From contig OY760687.1 in NCBI GenBank assembly GCA_963663945.1, positions 2,852,001 to 2,916,000 on the forward strand: a DNA stretch of 64,000 nt, read 5' to 3'. Shown piece after piece: positions 1 to 7,545 of this stretch. Under the pieces are notes generated by a model. The model was given only the letters and a program-made list of their open reading frames with translations. It ran no database searches and was not told where the DNA came from. Each line of letters opens with the position of its first letter. Position 1 is the stretch's first letter. Source of the stretch: Bin87 sp963663945 (GTDB lineage Bacteria > Chloroflexota > Dehalococcoidia > Lucifugimonadales > UBA3495). The position numbers and the translations under genes are program-made.

Positions 1-780
1 CGCCGCAAGGACGTCATCGTCGTTACCAAGTGCGGCGTGGGCTACGCCGACCGGCCCAAGGGACGGGACAGCCGCATGGTGTCCGTCTTCTCCTCCGTGG
101 AGCAGAGCCTGCAGAACCTGGGCACCGACTACATTGATGTCCTGCTGATTCACTGGCCGGACGTCAACACTCCCTTCGACGAGACCATGCACGCGCTGGA
201 CAGTCTGGTCAACCAGGGCAAGGTGCGGGCCGTGGGCGTATCGAACTTCACCCTCGACCAGATCCGGGAGTGTGAATCCGTTCGCAGCGTGGACGTCGTC
301 CAGTATGGCCTCAACATGTTCGACCGACGCATGGAGCAGGAAATCTTCCCCTACTGCCTGCAGCAGGGCACCGGCGTCATGGTGTACGGGCCGCTGGCAT
401 TCGGGCTTTTGACCGGCGCCATGTCGGCGGACACCACCTTCGGCAACAACGACTGGCGCGCCACCGGCGGCCGGCCCGGCTGGAACATCGGCGTGTTCGC
501 CGAGGAGCATTTCCAGCGCAATCTGCGCGTCGTGGAAGACCTGAAACCCATCGCCGAGGCACGAGGCAAAACGATGCCCCACCTCGCCCTGCGCTGGGTG
601 CTCTCCAACCCCGCCGTGTCCGTGGCACTGGTCGGCACCCGCACCGTGCGGGAGGTTGAGGACAACGTCGCCGCGCTGGAGTGGGCTCTGTCCGGCGCGG
701 ACATGGAGCGGATCGACGCCATCTTCGCCCGCTACGGCGTCGACACCCGCCCCGACATAGTGATCGACCCGGACGAATAG
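1..780 (+). CDS. aldo/keto reductase, 5'-truncated by the window edge
   Basis: NAD(P)H-dependent reduction of aldehydes/ketones by a cytosolic TIM-barrel enzyme. The open frame runs in from base 1, so the N-terminal strand with the Asp/Tyr of the tetrad is outside the window. The first in-window start codon (GTG at 37) is not the real start. Family motifs seen: the VVTK strand with the tetrad Lys, LLIHWPD with the tetrad His, the GVSNF strand, and the C-terminal cofactor-binding segment LVGTRTVREVEDN. Substrate cannot be read from the sequence. The stop codon lies in the loop of an intrinsic terminator, so this is the last gene of its transcript; the next gene is convergent. Confidence 0.9.
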   Translation, partial: RRKDVIVVTKCGVGYADRPKGRDSRMVSVFSSVEQSLQNLGTDYIDVLLIHWPDVNTPFDETMHALDSLVNQGKVRAVGVSNFTLDQIRECESVRSVDVVQYGLNMFDRRMEQEIFPYCLQQGTGVMVYGPLAFGLLTGAMSADTTFGNNDWRATGGRPGWNIGVFAEEHFQRNLRVVEDLKPIAEARGKTMPHLALRWVLSNPAVSVALVGTRTVREVEDNVAALEWALSGADMERIDAIFARYGVDTRPDIVIDPDE

Positions 781-798
781 GTCCGGGTCGATAGTTTT
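763..798 (+). terminator. intrinsic terminator of the aldo/keto reductase gene
   Basis: Perfect 12-bp stem (763-774 with 781-792), 6-nt loop holding the stop codon of the upstream gene, followed by a short T run (795-798). It lies between convergent genes. Confidence 0.8.
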
Positions 799-830
799 CT
801 CCGTGACGGGGGAACGGTTACGCCAAGACT

Positions 831-2402
831 TTACCCGGCCGCAACCCAGTCGGCCACGCGCTCGCCCACCATGATGACGGTGGGGTGGATGCCACCGGAG
901 CGGGGCACCCGCGGCATCACCGACGCGTCAACAACCCACAGGCCATCAACGCCGCGCACCCGGCAATACTGGTCAGTTACGGCCATGGCGTCGGCGTCCG
1001 GCCCCATCCGGCAGGTGCCGGAAACGTGCCGGGCCGTGCCCACCGTCTCCCGCGCATAACGGTCCAGGGCGTCGTCATTGTTCAGGATGTCATCCGGCGG
1101 ATTTATCCGGAAGTCGTACACGTCGCTGAAGGCTTCCGATTCCAACATCCGTGCGCCAAATCGGATGCCTTCTCGAATCCGCTTGGCGTCATTGGGATGC
1201 CGCAGGTACTGGTAGTTGAACTCCGGTTGCACGTCGGGGTCGGATGACTGCAACTTCACAAACCCCGATCCATCGGGCAGCCCCAGCGTGCACGAAATCC
1301 GCGCCGCGCGTTCCGGCGGGACGTCCCCGGTGTTGTAACGGGTCCGCACGCCGGCGACCTTTTCTTCACGCTCGTCCACAACCGTGCTGCTGCGGAGGAC
1401 CATGTCGTTGGTGTAGCCCGCCCCGCCGGAGTAGTGCAGGCCAAAGTGCGGCGCGTCCAGGTCGCCCGTCAGCGTCTTGCCATCCTTCACTTTATAGGTG
1501 ATATGGACGCTCAGGTGGTTCCACAATCCCTGGCCGACGCCCGGGCTGTCGTGGATGATGGGGATGCCAAATTGCTGCAGGTGTTCCCGAGGGCCGACGC
1601 CGGACAGCATCAGCAACTGGGGTGAGCGGATCGCCCCGCTGCTCAGCACTACCCGTTCGGCCTCCACAGTGAAGATCTCGCCCCCGCTCGACGCCTCGAC
1701 GCCGACGGCTTTGTTGCCCTCGAACAGGACCCGGCGCACGTACACGTTGCCCCGCACCGTCAGGTTCAGCCGATGCCGCATGGGGTTGAGGTGCGTCATC
1801 GCCGCGCTCATGCGGATGCCACCCAGGTTGTTGGTCGGCGACACGCCGACGCCGGTGGGATTGGGTCCGTTGGTATCCTCCACGGCGGGGTAGCCCTCGG
1901 CCAGGCAGGCATCGTAGAACGCCTTCTGGATGTCCGCCCACGTTCCGGTTATCCGACGGCGTACCGGCATCGGGCCGTCCGAGCCGTGGTAGTCGTCCTG
2001 GATGTCCATGTCGTTTTCCATCTTGCGATAGAAAGGCAGCACCTTGTCGTAGGACCACTCATCGTTGCCCCGGGCGGCCCAGTCGTCGAAGTCCTCAGGG
2101 AAACCGCGCTGCATCGCCTGGCCGTTGATGGACGACCCGCCGCCGATCACCTTGCCCTGGGCCACGTGGATCTCGCCCTGCTCCTCGGTAATGGTGCCCC
2201 GCAGCGCCCAGTTGTGGATGGAGTCCTGGGCCTCGGCATACCGCGTGCCGCCAAACTTCACATCGTCCGGCAGGACGGCGGGATCCGGATAATCGTTGCC
2301 GGCCTCCAGCAGCAGCACCGAGGTGTTCGCGTCCTCCGCCAATCGGCTTGCCAGCGTGGAGCCGGCCGCGCCGCCTCCAACCACGATAACGTCGTACTTC
2401 AT
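831..2402 (-). CDS. GMC-family FAD-dependent alcohol oxidoreductase (copy 1)
   Basis: Flavoprotein of the glucose-methanol-choline family (523 aa), oxidising alcohols or sugars to carbonyls. Seen: N-terminal FAD-binding GGGAAGS with LLLEAG at the end of strand 2; the GGGSSINGQ signature; SSGAIRSPQLLMLSGVGP (second GMC signature); C-terminal HVSGTCRMG with the catalytic His. At the second catalytic position this copy has His (GGIHPTVIM), whereas the other three GMC proteins in the window have Asn. Start set at 2402 because an AGGAGG box (rc of 2407-2412) sits 4 nt upstream; an in-frame ATG 21 nt earlier has no such site. Divergent from the ATPase gene. Substrate unknown. Confidence 0.93.
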   Translation of the reverse strand: MKYDVIVVGGGAAGSTLASRLAEDANTSVLLLEAGNDYPDPAVLPDDVKFGGTRYAEAQDSIHNWALRGTITEEQGEIHVAQGKVIGGGSSINGQAMQRGFPEDFDDWAARGNDEWSYDKVLPFYRKMENDMDIQDDYHGSDGPMPVRRRITGTWADIQKAFYDACLAEGYPAVEDTNGPNPTGVGVSPTNNLGGIRMSAAMTHLNPMRHRLNLTVRGNVYVRRVLFEGNKAVGVEASSGGEIFTVEAERVVLSSGAIRSPQLLMLSGVGPREHLQQFGIPIIHDSPGVGQGLWNHLSVHITYKVKDGKTLTGDLDAPHFGLHYSGGAGYTNDMVLRSSTVVDEREEKVAGVRTRYNTGDVPPERAARISCTLGLPDGSGFVKLQSSDPDVQPEFNYQYLRHPNDAKRIREGIRFGARMLESEAFSDVYDFRINPPDDILNNDDALDRYARETVGTARHVSGTCRMGPDADAMAVTDQYCRVRGVDGLWVVDASVMPRVPRSGGIHPTVIMVGERVADWVAAG

Positions 2403-2519
2403 GCGTCCTCCTGGGGCTATCATTTCCCCGTGTTGAATTGATAGTTTAGACTGGGATTATATCGGAAAACCGCACGCGCCAATCGCGCCCGTCACCGAGC
2501 ACTCACCAAGGGGAGCATC

Positions 2520-3599
2520 ATGTCAGAGCCGACACCGGACCAAAATCTCCACCTCCCCAGCCTGGTCATCAAAAACTTCCGCGGCATCGATGAGCTGACC
2601 ATTCCGCGCCTGGGCCGCGTGACGCTGCTCGCCGGCAAAAACGGCGTGGGCAAAACGACGGTGCTGGATGCGGTGCGGATTTGGGCTGACCGCGGGCTGA
2701 CAGACGTATTTGACATGGTATTGGTTGATCGGGGTGATTCGTTTGCGACAATCGAAGACGGTCGCACTATGATCATACCTGACCGGATCGGACTTTTTAC
2801 TAACAGGGAAAGAGACAAGGACCTCGTCATTTTGGTCGGCCCACGTGACGACCCAAGCACTACACTGCAAATCAGGCAAATTCCTGGACCATCGCTTCCA
2901 AATTACACTGGTTCGCTCCCAGCACATTACAAGGGCCGGATCGAGTTGGAAAGGCAATTTGGCGCGTACGATGCAGTGGCTTTGGTGACAGTACGGCTAT
3001 CGCGTTCTTTGCCGGAAATTGTCGTCTGCAACACCCTAGGTCCCAATGGCCCGACGGATGACATGGTCGGAAAATATCTGAACGAACTGGCACTCACTTC
3101 ATATGAGGACCGAGCTGTAGAAGCACTGAATCTAGCTGCTAATACCCAAGTGGAGCGCGTCGCGCTGATAGATCCAGAAGAGGGCATCCCTTCGACCGAC
3201 AGACGGCGGCTAATGGCGAAGGTTCAAGGCAAAGAGTATCGAGTTCCTTTGCGCACCCTCGGTGACGGCGCGATGAGGTCGTTTGCCGTTGCATTGTCTT
3301 TAGCCAAAAGTACCGACGGCTTCCTCCTCATTGACGAAGCCGAAAACGGCATCCATCACTCCATCCAAGCCAAGTTCTGGAACATGGTGTTGCAAACCGC
3401 CCAGCGCAACAATGTGCAGGTCATCGCCACCACCCACAGCTGGGATTGCGTAGTGGGTTTCGCCGAGGCGGCCAACGAGCTGGAGGACGTGGAGGGTCTG
3501 CTGGTCCGCATCGAGCGCGTGCCGGTCGGTCTTCGGGCGATCACTTACGATGAGGCGAGGCTTGCCACTGTGTCCCGCAGCAACATCGAGGTACGTTAG
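2520..3599 (+). CDS. AAA/ABC-type ATPase of the RecF/OLD-like class (putative defence ATPase)
   Basis: 359-aa ATPase. Walker A GKNGVGKTT at about residues 39-47, directly after a FRGI(D) motif typical of SMC/RecF/OLD-like ATPases; ABC-like signature region around LGDGAMRSFAVALSLAK; Walker B FLLIDEAENGIH; H-loop TTHSWD. It has the organisation of AAA_15/AAA_21 ATPases that pair with a nuclease. The next gene starts 3 nt after its stop and encodes a TOPRIM-fold protein, so the pair resembles two-gene ATPase-TOPRIM systems (PARIS, split OLD/Gabija-like). Middle-gene codon use is clearly more AT-rich than the flanks, a sign of transfer. A plausible promoter region (TTGAAT/TTGATA and TTATAT-like elements) lies at 2433-2463. 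Substrate and trigger unknown. Confidence 0.85.
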   Translation: MSEPTPDQNLHLPSLVIKNFRGIDELTIPRLGRVTLLAGKNGVGKTTVLDAVRIWADRGLTDVFDMVLVDRGDSFATIEDGRTMIIPDRIGLFTNRERDKDLVILVGPRDDPSTTLQIRQIPGPSLPNYTGSLPAHYKGRIELERQFGAYDAVALVTVRLSRSLPEIVVCNTLGPNGPTDDMVGKYLNELALTSYEDRAVEALNLAANTQVERVALIDPEEGIPSTDRRRLMAKVQGKEYRVPLRTLGDGAMRSFAVALSLAKSTDGFLLIDEAENGIHHSIQAKFWNMVLQTAQRNNVQVIATTHSWDCVVGFAEAANELEDVEGLLVRIERVPVGLRAITYDEARLATVSRSNIEVR

Positions 3600-3602
3600 T
3601 CG

Positions 3603-4247
3603 ATGATCAACCTCGATCCCAGACCGTCAGACCCCCTACTCCTGGTCGAAGGACCCAACGACAAGCACGTGATCAGACACCTGTCGGAGCGCTGTGATCC
3701 TACGCTCAATTTCGCCATACAGGATTATGAGGGCATCGAAGGTGTCATTGAGCACATCAGTGGCCACATCGACGAACCCGGTCGTCCCGCGGTCGGCATA
3801 ATGGTCGATGCCGACAACATCCCATTACAAAATTGGAACCGCGTATGCGGTCAAATACGTAGCGCGCAACATCCGGTATCTCCCATTCCCGTACAACCAG
3901 ACCCGGCCGGTACCGTAATCCCGGAGGACCCTGCCTCAGGGAGCCCTCGTGTTGGCATTTGGGTCATGCCCGACAACGCTTCAATTGGAGAGTTGGAGGG
4001 CTTCGTAGCTGACATGATTGCTGCGGATGACCGGGTCTGGCCATTGGCGCGCCGATATGTAAACCAGATACCATTCGTGGAACGTAGGTTCGCCGACACC
4101 AAAACCCTCCGCGCCCAAATCCACGCCTGGCTCGCCACTCGCGAAGACCCGCGACAAATGGGCCTTGCAATTCGAACTCGAGATCTCGAGATCAACAGCC
4201 CCCTCTGCCAACGCTTCCTCGCCTGGCTCAACCGCCTCTTCGGCTGA
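3603..4247 (+). CDS. TOPRIM-fold DUF3226/OLD-nuclease-like protein, partner of the upstream ATPase
   Basis: 214 aa. N-terminal LLLVEGPNDKHVI carries the TOPRIM Glu; VGIMVDADN supplies the D-x-D metal motif at about residue 63; a later VGIWVMPDN...GELEGFV segment matches the DUF3226 pattern (conserved GxWxxPDN then G-x-LE). TOPRIM domains of this sort act as metal-dependent nucleases or nickases in OLD, Gabija and PARIS-type systems; nuclease activity here is inferred. It starts 3 nt after the ATPase stop, so the two are co-translated. Lower GC than neighbouring metabolic genes. It could alternatively be a non-catalytic TOPRIM regulator. Confidence 0.75.
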   Translation: MINLDPRPSDPLLLVEGPNDKHVIRHLSERCDPTLNFAIQDYEGIEGVIEHISGHIDEPGRPAVGIMVDADNIPLQNWNRVCGQIRSAQHPVSPIPVQPDPAGTVIPEDPASGSPRVGIWVMPDNASIGELEGFVADMIAADDRVWPLARRYVNQIPFVERRFADTKTLRAQIHAWLATREDPRQMGLAIRTRDLEINSPLCQRFLAWLNRLFG

Positions 4248-4273
4248 ACGCCGTCATCGCGCGGCGGCATAGC

Positions 4274-4295
4274 CACGGGGCGCCGGCGCCCCGTG
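4274..4295. terminator. GC-rich palindrome downstream of the ATPase-TOPRIM pair
   Basis: Perfect 22-bp inverted repeat (11-bp arms) 27 bp after the TOPRIM stop. There is no loop or T-tract, so it is a weak terminator or a barrier element. Confidence 0.4.
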
Positions 4296-4351
4296 TGTTA
4301 TCATCCCGCAATTGTTCGTCCTTCTCCCGCCGGCGCGTCCGGAGGTCTCCA

Positions 4352-6382
4352 ATGCTGTATCAACGCTACCGCTATTCCCAGTGGGATGGCACCCAGCAGA
4401 TTTTCGACGTCGACGCCAGCGAGGTGATGGACGCCCTTTCGGATGATCTGCTGCAGCACGGTGACCTGGCCCGAGCCCTGCGCGACCTCTTCCGCAACGG
4501 CATGCAGAACCGCGACGGTTCCGAAATGCCCAACCTGCGTCAACTCATGGAGCAGCTCAAGCAGCAGCGGCGCGAGCAGATGCAGCAGAGTAACCTCGAC
4601 TCCGTGGTAGATGACCTGAAGGAGCGGATGGACGAAATCCTCCGCACCGAGCGGGAGGGCATCCAGCGTCGCCTGGACGATGCCGCCGACCAGCCGGAGC
4701 CAGCCGACATGGATGGCAAGGAGCAGCAGCGGGCCCTGAACCGCATGCTGCAGGACCGCGCCCAACGCAACCTCGATAAGCTGGATGAACTCCCAGACAG
4801 CCTGGGTGGGCAGATCCAGGAGTTGATGGAGTACGACTTCATGGACCCGGACGCCCAGCAGATGTTCCAGGAGCTGCTGGACATGCTCAAGGGCCAGATG
4901 GCCCAGAACATATCCCAGCAGATGCAGGACCAGATGCAGAATATGTCGCCGGAGCAGATGGAGGCCATGCGTCAGATGATGCAGGACCTCAACCAGATGC
5001 TGCGCGATCGAATGGAGGGCCGCGACCCCAACTTCGAAGGCTTCATGCAGAAATGGGGCCCGATGTTCGGCGACGACCCGCCCCAGAGTCTCGATGAGCT
5101 CATGGAGCGCATCCAGCAGCAGATGGCGCAGATGCAGTCGCTGATGGACAGCCTGTCTCCCGACATGCGTCGCGAGCTGGAAGACGCCATGCAGTCCGCC
5201 ATGGACCCGCGCCTCATGGACGAGATGTCCGAGTTCGCCAGCCTGATGCAGTCGCTGATGCCCCCGGATGAACTGGCCCGCCAGTACCCCTTCCTCGGCG
5301 ACGACAGCATGACACTGGAGCAGGCCATGGAAGCCATGCGCCAGATGCAGGACCTCGACCAGTTGGAACAGTCCCTCCAGCAGGCCATGCGCACCGGCAA
5401 CCTCGACGACGTCGACCCGGAGAAGCTGGCGGAACTGTTGGGTGAAGAGGCCCGCCGAGCGTGGGAAGAGCTGGACCGCCTGCGCCAACTGCTGAAGGAC
5501 GCTGGCTACATCACCGACGACGATAACATGAACCTGACCGCCCGTGGCATCCGCCGCATCGGCCAGAAGGCCATGCGCGAGGTGTTTCAGCACCTCAAGA
5601 AGGACCGCCTCGGCAACCACGATTTGGACACCCGGGGCGCCGGCGGTGACCTGCTGGGCGACACCAAGACCTACGAGTTCGGCGATCCGTTGCAGTTGGA
5701 CCTCCAGACCACGGTGAAAAACGCCATCGTTCGCGGCGGGCCGCAGGTGCCGGTCAAATTGCGCCCTGACGACTTCGAGGTCTACCGCACCGAGCACATG
5801 ACGCGGTCCGCCACCATCGTCCTGTTGGACCAGAGCAGGTCCATGGGACTGTTCAACAACTGGGCCGCCGCCAAGAAAGTGACCCTCGCCCTGTTCGCCC
5901 TCATCCGCCAGCAGTATCCCCGGGACACCCTCCATGTTGTCGGGTTCTCGGACTACGCCCGCGAGTTGGAGGAAGAGGACCTGGCCGGCCTGACCTGGAA
6001 CAACTGGGTGTCCGGCACGAACCTGCACCACGCCCTGATGCTGTCCCGCAAGCTCCTCTCCCGCGAACAGGGAGGCACCCGCCAGATCCTGGTCATCACC
6101 GACGGTGAGCCCACCGCGCACCTGGAGGGTGAGCAGGCCTACTTCTCCTATCCGCCCAGCTACCGCACCGAACTGGAAACCCTGAAAGAGGTGCGCCGCT
6201 GCACGCAGGAAGGCATCGTCATCAACACGTTCATGCTGGAGAACAGCTACCAGTTGGTGAACTTCGTCGACCGTATGACCCGCATCAATCGCGGCCGGGC
6301 CTTCTACAGCAGCAGCGAAAACCTGGGCGAGTACGTGTTGGTCGACTACATCACCAACCGGCGCAAACGGGTTTCCGGCTAA
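4352..6382 (+). CDS. VWA-domain protein with long Q/M-rich coiled-coil region
   Basis: 676 aa. The first ~370 residues are highly charged and rich in Gln and Met (repeated MQ/QM dipeptides), predicted as long helices or coiled coil. The C-terminal ~200 residues form a von Willebrand A domain with a complete MIDAS: DQSRS, Thr in SGTNLHH, and Asp in ITDGEPT. Similar VWA proteins (CoxE/BatA-like) usually work with a MoxR-type AAA+ ATPase as metal-insertion or remodelling systems; no MoxR gene is visible here. No signal peptide or TM segment, so probably cytosolic. Start 4352 is chosen for the GGAGGT at 4341-4346; an in-frame ATG at 4295 has no ribosome site. Confidence 0.85.
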   Translation: MLYQRYRYSQWDGTQQIFDVDASEVMDALSDDLLQHGDLARALRDLFRNGMQNRDGSEMPNLRQLMEQLKQQRREQMQQSNLDSVVDDLKERMDEILRTEREGIQRRLDDAADQPEPADMDGKEQQRALNRMLQDRAQRNLDKLDELPDSLGGQIQELMEYDFMDPDAQQMFQELLDMLKGQMAQNISQQMQDQMQNMSPEQMEAMRQMMQDLNQMLRDRMEGRDPNFEGFMQKWGPMFGDDPPQSLDELMERIQQQMAQMQSLMDSLSPDMRRELEDAMQSAMDPRLMDEMSEFASLMQSLMPPDELARQYPFLGDDSMTLEQAMEAMRQMQDLDQLEQSLQQAMRTGNLDDVDPEKLAELLGEEARRAWEELDRLRQLLKDAGYITDDDNMNLTARGIRRIGQKAMREVFQHLKKDRLGNHDLDTRGAGGDLLGDTKTYEFGDPLQLDLQTTVKNAIVRGGPQVPVKLRPDDFEVYRTEHMTRSATIVLLDQSRSMGLFNNWAAAKKVTLALFALIRQQYPRDTLHVVGFSDYARELEEEDLAGLTWNNWVSGTNLHHALMLSRKLLSREQGGTRQILVITDGEPTAHLEGEQAYFSYPPSYRTELETLKEVRRCTQEGIVINTFMLENSYQLVNFVDRMTRINRGRAFYSSSENLGEYVLVDYITNRRKRVSG

Positions 6383-6411
6383 TCACAGCGCTTTCGTACC
6401 CGCGCCTGCGG

Positions 6412-6441
6412 TTGCGGCTGTAGAGGCACGTTTGCTAAAAT
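6412..6441 (+). promoter_or_regulatory. candidate sigma70-type promoter for tRNA-Ala
   Basis: TTGCGG at 6412-6417, an 18-nt spacer, then an extended -10 (TGC-TAAAAT, TAAAAT at 6436-6441). Predicted start is about 30 nt before the tRNA. Confidence 0.4.
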
Positions 6442-6477
6442 GGACACCCACTCACGCGAAAGCGCCAGTGGTCCAGT

Positions 6478-6553
6478 GGGGCTGTAGCTCATTTGGGAGA
6501 GCGCTTCAATGGCATTGAAGAGGTAGCGGGTTCGATTCCCGCCAGCTCCACCA
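6478..6553 (+). tRNA. tRNA-Ala (anticodon GGC)
   Basis: 76 nt with encoded CCA. All four arms fold: acceptor 6478-6484 with 6543-6549 including the G3:U70 wobble pair that is the alanine identity element; D stem GCTC/GAGC; anticodon stem CTTCA/TGAAG around loop ATGGCAT (anticodon GGC); T stem GCGGG/CCCGC with loop TTCGATT. It reads GCC/GCU alanine codons. Confidence 0.97.
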
Positions 6554-6574
6554 CTCCCCCTCAACTAACCCCGA

Positions 6575-6617
6575 AAAACGGCGCTTCGTGCTCAAATCAT
6601 GCACGAAGCGCCGTTTT
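6575..6617 (+). terminator. intrinsic terminator after tRNA-Ala
   Basis: Perfect 17-bp stem (6575-6591 with 6601-6617), 9-nt loop, A-run on the 5' side and TTTT closing the 3' side, so it can act in both directions (tRNA rightward, SDR gene leftward). Confidence 0.85.
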
Positions 6618-6669
6618 CTGTTCCGCCCGCCCCCTGCCCACGCCTTCAGGCGTCCAGGGGTCAGGCTGG

Positions 6670-7452
6670 CTATCCTGCCGGAGGTCCCCAGGTCACTCCA
6701 AATTCGGCCCTCGATACCAACTCGCCCGTCAGGGTCTCTGCCGTCTGCCCCGCCAGCCATACTCCCGGCGGCGCCAGGGCCTCCGGCTGGACCATGGGAA
6801 TGTGAGACGTTCCCGGCCAATCTCCGCGGCGGTTCATCCAGGTATCCACCCGGCCGGGCTCAAAGACGTTCACCGCGATGTTGTGCGGCCGGACCTCTTC
6901 GGCCAGGCTGAAAAACATCCGCTCCAGGGCGGCCTTGCTCATCGAGTAGCCGACCCGCCCCTCGCGGTATGCCCTGGCCGAGCCCGAGGTGACACAGTAA
7001 ATCGAGCCCCCCTCGCCCCGAGCAATCATGGAAGGCAGCGCGTACTTGCAGAGCAGCAGCGGACCTCGTACGTTCACCGCCAGGCACTGGTCAATCAACT
7101 CAACGTCCAGGTCGACCACCGGCGACTCGCAGTCCATTCCCGCATTGCACACCAGAACGTCAATACGGCCAAAATGGTCCAGCGTGGCGGTCACCAGGTT
7201 CTGAATGTCCTCGACATGCACTACGTCGCAGCGAACCGCGATCGCCGAGCCCCCACCGGCGTTGATCTGCGCCGCCGTGTCGCGGATGTCGCCCGACCCA
7301 TACTTCTCGTACTGGGTACCAGCCGACCTGTCCTCGTCGGTGCGAGATGCTACAACCACACTCGCCCCCGCCTCACCCAACCCCAGGCAGATGGCGCGCC
7401 CTATGCCGCGGCTGCCACCGGTCACAATCGCTACTTTTCCGTCAAGTCTCAT
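6670..7452 (-). CDS. SDR-family NAD(P)-dependent oxidoreductase
   Basis: 260 aa, classical short-chain dehydrogenase. TGGSRGIG cofactor loop near residue 11, NAG motif after strand 4 (VLVCNAG), catalytic Ser in the VTSGSA strand and YSMSK with the Tyr/Lys pair. No Asp directly after strand 2 (VVVASRTDED), so NADP(H) use is plausible. Transcribed leftward, downstream of the GMC gene, with a 93-bp gap. It probably oxidises or reduces a hydroxyl/keto intermediate in the same pathway as the neighbouring GMC oxidase; substrate unknown. Confidence 0.9.
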   Translation of the reverse strand: MRLDGKVAIVTGGSRGIGRAICLGLGEAGASVVVASRTDEDRSAGTQYEKYGSGDIRDTAAQINAGGGSAIAVRCDVVHVEDIQNLVTATLDHFGRIDVLVCNAGMDCESPVVDLDVELIDQCLAVNVRGPLLLCKYALPSMIARGEGGSIYCVTSGSARAYREGRVGYSMSKAALERMFFSLAEEVRPHNIAVNVFEPGRVDTWMNRRGDWPGTSHIPMVQPEALAPPGVWLAGQTAETLTGELVSRAEFGVTWGPPAG

Positions 7453-7545
7453 TTCATTCCGCCTGTCACAAAACCACGTAAGCTCAAATCGCGGCGAGCA
7501 TATATCGTCGATCTGGCGCTCGCAAGTCGCGCATCCCGCATTTTC

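Noticed and set aside
4301..6121. 606-aa open frame on the minus strand opposite the VWA gene
   Set aside because: His/Leu/Val-rich shadow of the Q/M-rich coding strand; no domain, no ribosome site.
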